From assembly GCA_023666945.1 (NCBI GenBank), contig JAMPAY010000001.1:155882-219881 (forward strand): a stretch of 64,000 nucleotides of DNA. Reading direction: 5' to 3'. This DNA is from Paludibacter sp. (GTDB taxonomy: Bacteria > Bacteroidota > Bacteroidia > Bacteroidales > Paludibacteraceae). Positions 55,497 to 64,000 of the stretch are shown piece after piece (position 1 is the first letter of the stretch; every line of letters starts with the position of its first letter). A program made the translations under genes and the position numbers. Under the pieces are notes generated by a model, which did no database searches, was not told where the DNA came from, and saw only the letters and a list, made by a program, of their open reading frames with translations.

Positions 55497-56937
55497 CATA
55501 TTGAGAAATATTGATTGGCTGACGGTTGCTCTATTTATCGGCTTGGTATTATTCGGCTGGCTAAATATCTATGGTGCCAGTTATACCTTTGAACAGACAA
55601 GCATGTTTGACCCGCATAATTTTGCAGGTAAACAGTTGATATGGATAGGAATTGCTCTGTTTGCCGGTTTTACAATAATGCTTATAGATGAAAAGACATA
55701 CGATATATTTGCATATATATTTTATGCGATATGGATAGTGGTATTGATACTTACACCATTGTTAGCAGATAATACCAAAGGTTCGTTATCATGGATTAGT
55801 ATTGGAGGACAAAAGTTACAACCGGCAGAATTTGCAAAATGTGTAACGGCATTAGCGTTGGCAAAATATATGAGCAGGTATGATTACGACATGCAAAAAC
55901 CAATTAATGCACTGATCACATGCTGTTTGATACTACTCCCGATGTTCATCATAATGGTACCACAAAAAGAGACCGGATCGGCTTTAGTATTTAGTGCTTT
56001 CTTCTTGATGCTCTACAGAGAAGGCATGAGTGGTTACCTACTGCTTATTGCTGCAGCCTTAGCCTATTTCTTTGTGGTGACCATACGTTTCAGCATTGTG
56101 GAAGTACCTATAGGCAGCGGCAATGTCGGGCAATTGGTGTGTGCATTATCGATTATTGCAATAACCATTTACTTTCTGTATATAAAATTCAGATTAAAGC
56201 AGAAGACTTGGTACCTAATAGGCGAAATTTGCAGCGTTTACGCTCTATCACTCATTATAAATATTTGGTATACAGTCAATTTCAACATTGTTTCGATGAT
56301 TGCAGCAGGTATATCAATTTGCCATATTTGCATTGTTGCACTACAAGAGAGGAAGAAAGGACTGTGGATGCTATTACTTTTCAGTATTTGCGCAATACTA
56401 TATTGCTATAGTTGCAATTTTGTTTTTAGTCGCATATTGCAGCCACATCAGCAACAACGAATAGAAGTACTACTTGGATTAAAAGATGATCCGGCAGGAG
56501 CAGGATATAATGTGAATCAATCGAAAATAGCAATAGGCTCCGGCAGGTTATCGGGAAAAGGTTTCTTACAAGGTACACAGACAAAACTAAAGTTTGTACC
56601 CGAGCAGCATACAGATTTCATCTTTTGCACAATAGGTGAAGAATGGGGCTTTATAGGTTCAGCAACGGTATTGATTGTGTATTTAATCTTCATACTAAGA
56701 CTTATATATATAGCCGAACGGCAGAAAGATAAATTCAGCAGGATATATGCCTATAGTGTAAGTTGTATATTCATTGTACATCTAACGATTAATGTGGGCA
56801 TGGTATTAGGATTGATGCCCGTAATAGGTATTCCCCTCCCCTTTTTCAGTTATGGAGGTTCGTCTTTATTGGGCTTTAGTATTCTACTATTTATACTACT
56901 TAAATTGGATGCTTTGAGAGTAAATAAAATACGCTAA
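55480..56937 (+). CDS. rodA: rod shape-determining protein RodA (SEDS glycosyltransferase)
   Basis: A 485-residue SEDS-family membrane protein with about ten or more helices. It polymerises glycan strands from lipid II together with PBP2. Conserved parts are WISIGGQKLQPAEFAKC, VPQKETGSALVFSAFFLMLYREG, LSGKGFLQGTQTKLKFVPEQHTDFIF, IGEEWGFIG and the final LPVIGIPLPFFSYGGSSLLGF-like block. It is longer than the ~370-residue E. coli protein because of extra hydrophobic sequence in the middle (about 210-310). It is the last gene of the mre operon; mnmG begins 3 bp later. Confidence 0.94.
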   Translation: MSRNDNILRNIDWLTVALFIGLVLFGWLNIYGASYTFEQTSMFDPHNFAGKQLIWIGIALFAGFTIMLIDEKTYDIFAYIFYAIWIVVLILTPLLADNTKGSLSWISIGGQKLQPAEFAKCVTALALAKYMSRYDYDMQKPINALITCCLILLPMFIIMVPQKETGSALVFSAFFLMLYREGMSGYLLLIAAALAYFFVVTIRFSIVEVPIGSGNVGQLVCALSIIAITIYFLYIKFRLKQKTWYLIGEICSVYALSLIINIWYTVNFNIVSMIAAGISICHICIVALQERKKGLWMLLLFSICAILYCYSCNFVFSRILQPHQQQRIEVLLGLKDDPAGAGYNVNQSKIAIGSGRLSGKGFLQGTQTKLKFVPEQHTDFIFCTIGEEWGFIGSATVLIVYLIFILRLIYIAERQKDKFSRIYAYSVSCIFIVHLTINVGMVLGLMPVIGIPLPFFSYGGSSLLGFSILLFILLKLDALRVNKIR

Positions 56938-56940
56938 ACG

Positions 56941-58818
56941 ATGATAGATTTCAGTTATGACATAATCGTAGTAGGTGCGGGACATGCCGGTTGTGAGGCA
57001 GCCTGTGCTGCCGCCAACATGGGTAGCAAGACACTACTGATTACAATGGATATGAACAAAATAGGTCAGATGAGTTGTAATCCGGCAGTAGGAGGTATAG
57101 CCAAAGGTCAGATTGTACGTGAAATAGATGCCTTAGGAGGTCAGATGGGTATAATAACAGACCGCAGTGCCATACAATTTCGCATGCTAAACAGATCGAA
57201 AGGACCAGCCATGTGGAGTCCTCGTTCACAAAGCGACCGAAAACGTTTCATTGAAGAATGGACACAGACATTGAGCCATACGACCAATCTGTATATTTGG
57301 CAGGATGTAGTGACCGAACTGATTATAAAGAACAACAGAATAGAAGGCGTAAAAACCGCATTAGGAATAGAAATCAGTGCCAATGCCGTAGTATTGACAA
57401 ACGGAACATTTTTAAACGGACTACTCCATTTCGGTAAAGTACAATTATCCGGAGGACGTATTTCGGAAACCGCCTCTTACGGTATTACTGAACAACTGAA
57501 AGCATTAGGATTCCGTAGTGACCGAATGAAGACGGGGACACCGTGTCGTATTGATGCACGCAGCATTGACTTTGGTGTAATGACAGAACAACAAGGAGAT
57601 GATGATTTCCATCATTTTTCATACATGCCACATGTGAAGCGACAATTAAAACAAATGAGTTGTTGGATAACATATACCAATGAAAACACCCACACAGAAC
57701 TCCGAGAGCATCTGTCGGAAAGTCCGATGTATAACGGGCAAATACAAAGCATTGGTCCGCGCTATTGCCCCAGCATAGAGACAAAAATAGTAACCTTTGC
57801 CGACAAAAATGCGCATCAACTATTTATAGAACCTGAGGGAGTGGATTCGAATGAGTATTATGTGAACGGCTTTTCCTCGTCGCTGCCATGGGATGTACAA
57901 CTAAGGGCACTTCATACAATAAAAGGAATGGAGAAAGCCGTCATGTACAGACCCGGATATGCTATTGAATATGATTTTTTTGATCCGACACAATTACATC
58001 ACACTTTAGAAACAAAACAAATCAGCCATCTATTTTTTGCCGGTCAGATAAACGGAACCACCGGATATGAAGAAGCAGCAGGGCAAGGATTGATTGCAGG
58101 CATAAACGCCCATTTAGCCTGCCACAATGCTCCTGCATTCACTTTGGCAAGAGATGAAGCCTACATCGGCGTATTGATTGACGACCTTGTCAATAAAGGT
58201 GTAGATGAGCCCTATCGTATGTTTACATCGAGAGCAGAATATCGTATATTATTGCGACAAGATAATGCTGATAGTCGTTTAACTGAAAAAGCCTATCAAA
58301 TAGGATTAGCAAATACGGAACGCAAGCAACTATTAGACTACAAAGAAACCGCATGTAGAAGATTAACAGACCTGCTACAAAATCATACCGTATCACCTGA
58401 TAGCATCAATGAGTTTTTGTACGCTCACAATTCACAAGAGATACATCAGAAATGTAAGGTGATTGACCTTATAGCACGCCCATTTATTACGCTTACAGAT
58501 ATTGCTTCGGTAATCCCGGAAATACAGAATACAATAAGTACGTTTGGTGATCTTGCCAACGAGATTACAGAAAGTGTAGAGATAGACATCAAATATAAAG
58601 GGTATATAGAGCGAGAGCGTTTAGCCGCCGAGAAGGCAAAACGTTTGGACGAAGTACGTATTCCTGAAAATTACGATTATAACGTCATAGCATCACTATC
58701 GACAGAGGCTCGGCAAAAACTAAGCAAAATCCGCCCAACAACAATCGGGCAGGCAGCACGCATACCAGGAGTATCGCCTAACGACATCAGTGTGCTGCTT
58801 GTACTGATGGGAAGATAA
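56941..58818 (+). CDS. mnmG: tRNA uridine 5-carboxymethylaminomethyl modification enzyme MnmG (GidA)
   Basis: A 625-residue FAD enzyme that with MnmE modifies U34 of tRNAs reading NNA/NNG codons. The FAD motif [19 protein letters not shown] is near 10-28. The GidA signatures [13 protein letters not shown] (45-57) and [13 protein letters not shown] (about 338-350) are intact, as is [20 protein letters not shown]. The C-terminal helical domain ends [14 protein letters not shown]. Translation is likely coupled to rodA. Its stop codon is directly followed by a parS site. Confidence 0.97.
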   Translation: MIDFSYDIIVVGAGHAGCEAACAAANMGSKTLLITMDMNKIGQMSCNPAVGGIAKGQIVREIDALGGQMGIITDRSAIQFRMLNRSKGPAMWSPRSQSDRKRFIEEWTQTLSHTTNLYIWQDVVTELIIKNNRIEGVKTALGIEISANAVVLTNGTFLNGLLHFGKVQLSGGRISETASYGITEQLKALGFRSDRMKTGTPCRIDARSIDFGVMTEQQGDDDFHHFSYMPHVKRQLKQMSCWITYTNENTHTELREHLSESPMYNGQIQSIGPRYCPSIETKIVTFADKNAHQLFIEPEGVDSNEYYVNGFSSSLPWDVQLRALHTIKGMEKAVMYRPGYAIEYDFFDPTQLHHTLETKQISHLFFAGQINGTTGYEEAAGQGLIAGINAHLACHNAPAFTLARDEAYIGVLIDDLVNKGVDEPYRMFTSRAEYRILLRQDNADSRLTEKAYQIGLANTERKQLLDYKETACRRLTDLLQNHTVSPDSINEFLYAHNSQEIHQKCKVIDLIARPFITLTDIASVIPEIQNTISTFGDLANEITESVEIDIKYKGYIERERLAAEKAKRLDEVRIPENYDYNVIASLSTEARQKLSKIRPTTIGQAARIPGVSPNDISVLLVLMGR

Positions 58819-58834
58819 TGTTCCACGTGAAACA
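58819..58834. promoter_or_regulatory. parS site (ParB/Spo0J binding)
   Basis: TGTTCCACGTGAAACA matches the bacterial parS consensus TGTTNCACGTGAAACA at all 16 positions. It starts at the first base after the mnmG stop codon and lies 24 bp before apt. ParB loads here as a clamp to organise origin-proximal DNA. It is the only good match I found in the window. Confidence 0.85.
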
Positions 58835-58857
58835 ATAACATTACAAATAGACTGATT

Positions 58858-59382
58858 ATGAACGAAACAGACGTTAAAAAGAGTATTAGGGAAATACCTG
58901 ATTTTCCTAAAAAAGGCATCCTTTTTTACGACATCACCACGGCATTAGCAAGGCCTGAGTGCTTAGTATGGTTTGAAAAAGAACTCCTAAAAGAGTATGC
59001 CAGGAAAGGTATTACGAAAGTATTAGGCATTGAGTCGAGAGGCTTTATTATGGCACCAATGATAGCAAAGAATCTTAATGCAGGATTTGTGCCTATCAGA
59101 AAACCAGGGAAATTGCCTGCTAAGGTTATTCGTGAAAGTTACGCAAAAGAATATGGAAGCGACACTATAGAAATACACGCAGACGCGCTAAAGAGTGATG
59201 ATGTGGTATTGATACATGATGATTTGTTAGCCACCGGTGGAACTATGGCTGCAGCCGTAAGATTAGTAAAACAAATGGGTATTAAGAAGATATTTGTAAG
59301 TTTTCTTGTGGAGCTGGATGAATTACAAGGACGAAATGTCTTTGATGAAGACATAGAAGTACACTCCCTACTCCACTATTAA
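58858..59382 (+). CDS. apt: adenine phosphoribosyltransferase
   Basis: A 174-residue type I phosphoribosyltransferase that makes AMP from adenine and PRPP. IREIPDFPKKGILFYDIT near 10-27, GIESRGFIMAPMIA near 58-70 and the PRPP loop VLIHDDLLATGGTM at 117-130 are standard. It lies between mnmG (with parS in the gap) and uvrC, the usual order in Bacteroidales. Confidence 0.95.
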   Translation: MNETDVKKSIREIPDFPKKGILFYDITTALARPECLVWFEKELLKEYARKGITKVLGIESRGFIMAPMIAKNLNAGFVPIRKPGKLPAKVIRESYAKEYGSDTIEIHADALKSDDVVLIHDDLLATGGTMAAAVRLVKQMGIKKIFVSFLVELDELQGRNVFDEDIEVHSLLHY

Positions 59383-59403
59383 CAAACATTACAAGAGATA
59401 GAT

Positions 59404-59441
59404 TTCACTATCTACCTATAATCGCATAGGTAGATAGTGAA
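59404..59441 (+). other. long perfect hairpin between apt and uvrC
   Basis: A 16-bp perfect stem (TTCACTATCTACCTAT / ATAGGTAGATAGTGAA) encloses AATCGC, 21 bp after apt and 28 bp before the uvrC ATG. No T-run follows on the plus strand, so it may be a processing or pausing structure rather than a simple terminator. Confidence 0.65.
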
Positions 59442-59469
59442 TATAAAATTACCTACATATATACAACCT

Positions 59470-61281
59470 ATGGACAACCATATTAAAGAGATTGTGAGTA
59501 GTTTGCCATCCTCTCCCGGTGTATACCAATACTTCGACAAGGAGGGCACTATTATTTATGTAGGAAAAGCAAAAAACCTAAAACGAAGAGTTAGTAGTTA
59601 TTTTCAGAAGGAGCATACATCGCGTAAAACACAGCAATTAGTAAATAGTATTGCCGATCTAAAATATATAGTAGTAAACAGCGAACAAGATGCATTCTTA
59701 TTAGAAAATAACCTCATAAAAAAGCATCAACCTCGCTATAATATTCTGCTAAAAGACGGTAAAAGTTATCCGTCGATTTGCATTACTCGCGAAACATATC
59801 CACGCATATTCAAGACCCGAAAGATAATTAAAGGCATAGGAGAATACTATGGTCCATATAGTTTCGGTAATACAGTTGATTTGGTATTAGAACTAATACA
59901 TGATCTCTACCCTTTGCGCACATGCAAGATGCAAATGACCGAAGAAGGAGTAATGCAGAATAAATACAAAGTTTGCCTAAAGTATCATATACACAAATGC
60001 TGCGGTATTTGTGAGGGATATAAGACAAGGGAAGAGTATCTTGAATACATCCGCCAAATTCGCAAGATAATACAAGGCGATGCGCATGAGATAAGCGATT
60101 TGCTGCTACAAGAAATGGCAGAACTATCGCAACAAATGAGATTTGAAGAAGCCCAAAAACTGAAAGAAAAGTACAATTTAATCGAGCGTTTCAAGAGTAA
60201 AACCATTATAACAAATACCCATATACAAGATACAGATGTATTCGGATATGAAGAAAACGGGGAAGATATATATGTATCAATGCTCAAAATACACAATGGA
60301 GCCATTGTACAAGGAAACACCGTAGAATATAGACGTATTGTAGACGAAGAAAAAGAGGAAATATTGGGCAGAGCCATTATGGAACTGAGAAGTCAAACGA
60401 GAAGTTTGAGCCGCAACATAATCGTACCATTTATTCCTGATTTTATTGACGAACGCATAGAATACACTATTCCTCAACGAGGGGATAGCAAGAAAATTTT
60501 AGACCTTGCGATACAGAACGTACGCCAATACAAAGCAGACAAACTGCGTCAGAGCGACAAGTTGAACCCTGACCAGCGTAATGCGCGTATACTAAGCCGA
60601 CTGCAAGAAATGCTCCATTTAGAGAAAATACCTGCTCATATCGAGTGCTTTGACAATTCAAGCATACAAGGCAGCAGTGCCGTAGCCGGATGCGTAGTAT
60701 TCAAAATGGGAAAACCCGACAAACAATCGTACAAGCGATTTAACATAAGCGAAGAACACAAGCAAGACGACTATGCTGCGATGCGTGAAGTTACATTCAG
60801 ACGTTATAAGCGGCTAATAGAAGAAAACGGAGAATTACCAGACTTGATTATTGCCGATGGCGGCATCGGTCAGATGCACGCCATACAAGAAGCGACAGAA
60901 GGACAATTAGACTTACAGATTCCGATAGCAGGTCTTGTAAAGAACGACAAGCACAGAACAACCACCCTACTCTACGGCTTTCCTCCCAAAGAAGTAGAAC
61001 TACGTCCTACCGACGAAGTGTTTCACCTACTGACACGCATACAAGACGAGGTGCACAGATTTGCCATTAGTTTTCATAGACAAAAAAGAAGCAAAGCCCA
61101 AACCGCCAGCGAACTGGATAATATCCCCGGAATTGGTCCACAAAGCAAAAAAGCATTATTACAGACTTTCAAGAGCATAAAACGACTAAAAGAGAGCGAT
61201 TTGAAAGACATAGCCGCTATAGTCGGAAACAGCAGAGCATCAGTTATTTACGAGTATTTTCATGGAAAAATAAGTGTCTGA
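59470..61281 (+). CDS. uvrC: excinuclease ABC subunit C
   Basis: A 603-residue UvrC that makes both incisions in nucleotide excision repair. The N-terminal GIY-YIG domain contains PGVYQYFDKEGTIIYVGKAKNLKRRV. It is followed by a Cys-containing region (CCGICEGYKTREEY), the UVR helices (LSQQMRFEEAQKLKEKYNLI), the RNase H-like C-terminal nuclease (HIECFDNSSIQGSSAVAGCVVF, DLIIADGGIGQ) and the final HhH pair (LDNIPGIGPQSKKALLQTF). The ATG at 59470 was chosen; an in-frame GTG at 59437 lies inside the hairpin described above. Confidence 0.95.
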   Translation: MDNHIKEIVSSLPSSPGVYQYFDKEGTIIYVGKAKNLKRRVSSYFQKEHTSRKTQQLVNSIADLKYIVVNSEQDAFLLENNLIKKHQPRYNILLKDGKSYPSICITRETYPRIFKTRKIIKGIGEYYGPYSFGNTVDLVLELIHDLYPLRTCKMQMTEEGVMQNKYKVCLKYHIHKCCGICEGYKTREEYLEYIRQIRKIIQGDAHEISDLLLQEMAELSQQMRFEEAQKLKEKYNLIERFKSKTIITNTHIQDTDVFGYEENGEDIYVSMLKIHNGAIVQGNTVEYRRIVDEEKEEILGRAIMELRSQTRSLSRNIIVPFIPDFIDERIEYTIPQRGDSKKILDLAIQNVRQYKADKLRQSDKLNPDQRNARILSRLQEMLHLEKIPAHIECFDNSSIQGSSAVAGCVVFKMGKPDKQSYKRFNISEEHKQDDYAAMREVTFRRYKRLIEENGELPDLIIADGGIGQMHAIQEATEGQLDLQIPIAGLVKNDKHRTTTLLYGFPPKEVELRPTDEVFHLLTRIQDEVHRFAISFHRQKRSKAQTASELDNIPGIGPQSKKALLQTFKSIKRLKESDLKDIAAIVGNSRASVIYEYFHGKISV

Positions 61282-61350
61282 GAATCGTTTTTTAGCGACA
61301 ATACTGCATTGAGATACGGAAAAAGTAATCCTGAGAGCATTAAAAACACA

Positions 61351-61373
61351 GACAAGCATCAAGACAAGCATCA
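61351..61373. repeat. short direct repeat GACAAGCATCA x2
   Basis: Two identical 11-bp units at a 12-bp period in the 100-bp gap between uvrC and the next convergent gene. AAGTAATC/GATTACTT flanks them as a weak inverted repeat. Confidence 0.5.
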
Positions 61374-61381
61374 GAAAAAGA

Positions 61382-62464
61382 TTACTTATCGAATAAGCCA
61401 CGCAAAGGTTGTGTTTTATGCAAACCATCCAAACTGAAAAGTACGATGAGTTGTTGCTGATGCTGCAAACGTACACCGGGAACATAGTGCATATTCCAAG
61501 AGAAGTAACAATTAACAAATGACTTGCGTACGATATAAATAAAGAAATCGGTACGATTGTATAAAGGTGACTGATAAAATGGGTCTCCTTGATTCAGATC
61601 GGCTCCAAACCTATCGTAAAGCGGCATAAGGTTATCTCCTACATAGAATGTATTCTTAAGTCCTAAAAACCTCCAACGTAACATTAATTCGAGCATACAA
61701 CCTTGTGGCTGAAAAACAAGATTATCGGGCCGGAAGCGTTGATAGCCATAAATGTAAGACGCCCGTAAGGATAGTGTATCGAAAGGTGTAGGAGCAGCAA
61801 AGTCGATACCAACATTAGGCGATATATAGGCATCATCGCACACTCCCTCGCGTGGCGTAGGCGCGGCGTGATTAGCCTTATGATTAAGTTGTGCCACTCC
61901 TCCTACAAAATAGCGGAAAAAGCCATTATAAGCGTATTCTCCGTCAATAGTAAGACGGAACATCTCTCTACGCGAAGGAGACTGCAGGCCTCTCCAATCG
62001 CACATAAATTCGACAAAGCCATGCTTAGAGCAGTACTGAAACAAAGCACCTTGTATATTAGGATAGGCATAAGCAATGGAATCGTAGCGCATAAAATCAG
62101 GTAACTGCTGCATAAAATGCTTATAAGGGATAGCACCGATACTCATACGAAATCCTTTGTATCGGTATTGATAAAAAACGGTAGGCGAGAAACGCACATC
62201 TTTCCAATTTCCTCCCAAAGGTTGCATATAATGCACGCCTGCCATCAAGCGGTGCGCACCTCCTTGATTATCCGTAAAGCCCACTCCTATTTCAGGAGAA
62301 AGGCGCAAAGCAAACAATGTTTGCGGAATCTGCAAAGGTTGCCGATACTCGCGATTGTCAAACCATGTAGCAAAATCGACATTATATAAGAACTCCGGTT
62401 TCTGTGCATAAGAAACCACAGATAAAATGTTTAAGAAAAGAAACAGATATAATAAACGCTTCAT
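61382..62464 (-). CDS. unrecognised secreted, probable outer-membrane protein
   Basis: About 360 residues. MKRLLYLFLFLNILSVVSYAQ is a clear signal peptide cleaved after Ala-Gln or nearby. The mature part is rich in aromatic and Gly residues with alternating short strands (RFSPTVFYQYRYKGFRMSIGAIPYKHF, FRLTIDGEYAYNGFFRYFVGGVAQLNH, ASYIYGYQRFRPDN, YFSWNMHYVPGVRLQHQQQLIVLFSL). This is the texture of an outer-membrane beta-barrel with some 12-16 strands. I do not recognise the family. It is the only gene of its transcript here. The start at 62464 is the ATG directly before the signal peptide; an ATG two codons upstream is possible. Confidence 0.75.
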   Translation of the reverse strand: MKRLLYLFLFLNILSVVSYAQKPEFLYNVDFATWFDNREYRQPLQIPQTLFALRLSPEIGVGFTDNQGGAHRLMAGVHYMQPLGGNWKDVRFSPTVFYQYRYKGFRMSIGAIPYKHFMQQLPDFMRYDSIAYAYPNIQGALFQYCSKHGFVEFMCDWRGLQSPSRREMFRLTIDGEYAYNGFFRYFVGGVAQLNHKANHAAPTPREGVCDDAYISPNVGIDFAAPTPFDTLSLRASYIYGYQRFRPDNLVFQPQGCMLELMLRWRFLGLKNTFYVGDNLMPLYDRFGADLNQGDPFYQSPLYNRTDFFIYIVRKSFVNCYFSWNMHYVPGVRLQHQQQLIVLFSLDGLHKTQPLRGLFDK

Positions 62465-62656
62465 TAGCATAAAATTAAGATATGTGCAAAAATACAACAA
62501 ATAACAGACAATTCAAAACCCAATATATTCAAGCATAGGGTAACGCACAATTTATATATATACGTTTATTAAGATGAGGCATAGACATTATACCCTATTT
62601 ATTCCGAAAAACCATACGTATCTTAAGATAAGAGCTGTTATTTGTTTTTTTATTTG

Positions 62657-62664
62657 TATCTTTG
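62657..62664 (+). promoter_or_regulatory. -7 box of the AraC-family gene
   Basis: TATCTTTG 38 bp before the ATG at 62703; it rules out the earlier in-frame start at 62574. Confidence 0.5.
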
Positions 62665-62702
62665 CGACAAGATACATACTCCTTCATATATTTGTAACCA
62701 AT

Positions 62703-63560
62703 ATGAAAAAGAAAGAAAAAGAAAAGTCCATTCCATTGTTGGATTGCCCCGTAGACTACTTAGTGGGTGATGCGAGCGGTAAGATAATGAATGAATACGG
62801 AAGGTTTCCGTGCAAGATAAAATGCGGTGTGTATGCCTATGTGGTACGCGGAAGTGCCAAGGCCACCATAAACATTACCCAATATGAATTTAAGGAGCGT
62901 GACGTATTGGTGTTAGAACCCGGCAGTTTTCTTTTAATACATGAATTTACGGAAGATGCATTGGTGTATTACATTCTATTTTCTTCTTCTTTTTTAGAAA
63001 AGAACACTTTCAATGCACACAGTACGTATGATATATTCAAGAAACGCAAACCTATTATGCATGTAAGCGAAGAAGTAGGAAGTGTATTAAAGAAGATGGT
63101 TGATTTGCTTATAGAAGCCTCCAATTGCAGTCCTTCATTATTATCGAGTGCAAAGATGGCTCATGTATTCAATCTGATGCAATTGACTTATATAGAGTCA
63201 CAAGAATCGGACAAGGACTATATAAATCGTCCGAAAGACCGCAGAGAAGAAGTATTTCAGTTGTTCAGCAAGTTGGTATTGGAGCACCATCATGAATGGC
63301 ATCGTGTGGCTCGTTATGCAGAAGAGATGCGGTTGACTATTCCTCATTTGTGTTCTACAATAAAGTCGATAAGCAATACAACTGCCAGCAGTCTGATAGA
63401 TGATGCCATTATAATAGACGCAAAATCGCAACTAAAAATAACCAATACTCCGATAAAAGAGATTGCTATTTCTTTAGGCTTTGAGGATGTTGCTCCATTT
63501 ACTCGTTTTTTCAAACTCCGTACGGGCATGACTCCGAAAGCCTATCGCCAACAAGATTGA
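62703..63560 (+). CDS. AraC-family transcriptional regulator
   Basis: A 285-residue regulator. The N-terminal half is cupin-like (YAYVVRGSAKATINITQYEFKERDVLVLEPGSFLLI), a possible ligand-binding domain. The C-terminal ~100 residues are the AraC double helix-turn-helix, with YAEEMRLTIPHLCSTIKSISNTTASSLIDD and the second helix pair IKEIAISLGFEDVAPFTRFFKLRTGMTPKAYR. Ligand and targets are unknown. The neighbouring outer-membrane protein gene is divergent and could be a target, but nothing in the sequence proves it. Confidence 0.88.
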   Translation: MKKKEKEKSIPLLDCPVDYLVGDASGKIMNEYGRFPCKIKCGVYAYVVRGSAKATINITQYEFKERDVLVLEPGSFLLIHEFTEDALVYYILFSSSFLEKNTFNAHSTYDIFKKRKPIMHVSEEVGSVLKKMVDLLIEASNCSPSLLSSAKMAHVFNLMQLTYIESQESDKDYINRPKDRREEVFQLFSKLVLEHHHEWHRVARYAEEMRLTIPHLCSTIKSISNTTASSLIDDAIIIDAKSQLKITNTPIKEIAISLGFEDVAPFTRFFKLRTGMTPKAYRQQD

Positions 63561-63600
63561 ATTGCCGGGAATATACAACACATTTGTATAGATATGACAA

Positions 63601-63626
63601 AATAGGCAGCCGATTGGCTGCCTATT
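63601..63626. terminator. bidirectional terminator between the AraC gene and rpsT
   Basis: A perfect 11-bp stem AATAGGCAGCC/GGCTGCCTATT with the loop GATT between convergent genes. Confidence 0.8.
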
Positions 63627-63647
63627 AGTTTATCGTCAGACAAAAAA

Positions 63648-63902
63648 TCAGGCAAGTTTATTCACGTGACCTGCTAACTTAGATTTGAGGTTAGCGGCTT
63701 TGTTACGGTGAATGATATTGCGTTTTGCCAATTTATCAAGCATACTGCTTACTTTAGACAACATTGCTGTTGCTTCAGTTTTATCGGTAGTAGCGCGCAA
63801 ATCGCGTACGGCATTACGTGCAGTTTTTGCATAGTAACGATTGTGCAGTTTGCGTTTTTCGGTCTGACGTATTCTCTTCAAAGATGATTTATGGTTTGCC
63901 AT
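63648..63902 (-). CDS. rpsT: 30S ribosomal protein S20
   Basis: An 84-residue basic, helical protein beginning [22 protein letters not shown] and ending [18 protein letters not shown], as S20 does. It binds the 5' domain of 16S rRNA. The ATG at 63902 gives the conserved MANHKS start; four extra codons upstream are unlikely. tRNA-Glu lies 46 bp upstream on the same strand. Confidence 0.96.
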   Translation of the reverse strand: MANHKSSLKRIRQTEKRKLHNRYYAKTARNAVRDLRATTDKTEATAMLSKVSSMLDKLAKRNIIHRNKAANLKSKLAGHVNKLA

Positions 63903-63948
63903 CTTATTTTGCAATTATAAGTTATCAACAATTATACGTAAAAATTTG

Positions 63949-64000
63949 TAGCCCATAGCAGAATCGAACTGCTCTTTCAAGAATGAAAATCTTGCGTCCT
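63949..64000 (-). tRNA. tRNA-Glu (TTC), 3' part; 5' part outside window
   Basis: Read on the minus strand: anticodon stem CAAGA/TCTTG with loop TTTTCAT (anticodon TTC), T-arm AGCAG-TTCGATT-CTGCT, then the 3' acceptor strand ATGGGCT and discriminator A. The D-arm and the 5' acceptor strand run past position 64000. Confidence 0.9.

Noticed and set aside
61351..61373. Start of a CRISPR-like array
   Set aside because: Only two 11-bp units with a one-base spacer; no spacers, leader or cas genes.
63660..63673. CACGTG within rpsT as a second parS
   Set aside because: Only the central bases agree; the outer arms TGTT/AACA are missing, and the sequence is explained by S20 codons.

Overview
The window is chromosomal DNA from a member of the Bacteroidetes, most probably order Bacteroidales. 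Three things point there: promoters of the form TTG-N20-TAnnTTTG sit in front of many genes; the S16 protein has a long Ala/Glu-rich tail; and the order mreB-mreC-mreD-mrdA-rodA-mnmG-apt-uvrC, a DUF5606 gene, the zinc-ribbon/Nif3 pair and a PorW/SprE-type TPR lipoprotein are typical of the group. I cannot name genus or species. About 58 protein genes are packed on both strands. There are four tRNAs (Pro-CGG, Pro-GGG, Asn-GTT and a partial Glu-TTC). I see no insertion sequence, prophage, CRISPR array or broken gene.

Layout. 1-4.7 kb: the end of rpsP, then an EpsG-type polymerase-like membrane protein and four overlapping family 2 glycosyltransferases, which form a surface-polysaccharide cassette. 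4.7-16.2 kb: mostly minus-strand housekeeping genes (Na/Ca antiporter, ychF, CPBP protease, priA, tdk, recJ, a membrane protein, a nitrilase), with an S4-domain gene and aspA on the plus strand. 16.6-23.5 kb: topA, tRNA-Pro, a Na/Pi cotransporter, a YhcH protein and a GH13 branching enzyme. 23.5-29.8 kb: dgt, a divergent HxlR regulator/NAD(P)-binding oxidoreductase pair, then nagB, a DjlA-like co-chaperone and cysS. 29.9-34.6 kb: tRNA-Pro, then minus-strand parE, zinc-ribbon, Nif3 and DUF5606 genes. 34.9-39 kb: a Yip1 protein, smpB, gpmI, VanZ and dprA. 39-48.8 kb: a sirtuin and a MATE exporter facing a DUF4015-type lipoprotein, then tsaB-galK-galM and a large TPR lipoprotein. 49-64 kb: plsC, a PfkB kinase, tRNA-Asn, the mreBCD-mrdA-rodA cell-shape operon, mnmG, apt, uvrC, an unrecognised secreted protein, an AraC regulator, rpsT and tRNA-Glu.

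Most genes are ordinary core functions. The unexplained signals are between genes. Two intergenic regions 18 kb apart (16375-16428 and 34721-34774) share a 54-bp element that is 46/54 identical without gaps. Each copy ends in three copies of a 7-bp word (GTCTCGT-like) at an exact 11-bp period. A third region (26266-26316) holds three to five copies of the same word at the same period without the upstream half. This layout resembles operators of PhoB/OmpR-type response regulators, but it matches nothing I can name. A canonical 16-bp parS (ParB-binding) site lies directly after the mnmG stop codon, which suggests this part of the chromosome is near the origin. The first glycan gene appears to be transcribed from a promoter interleaved with the rpsP terminator and to give an almost leaderless mRNA.
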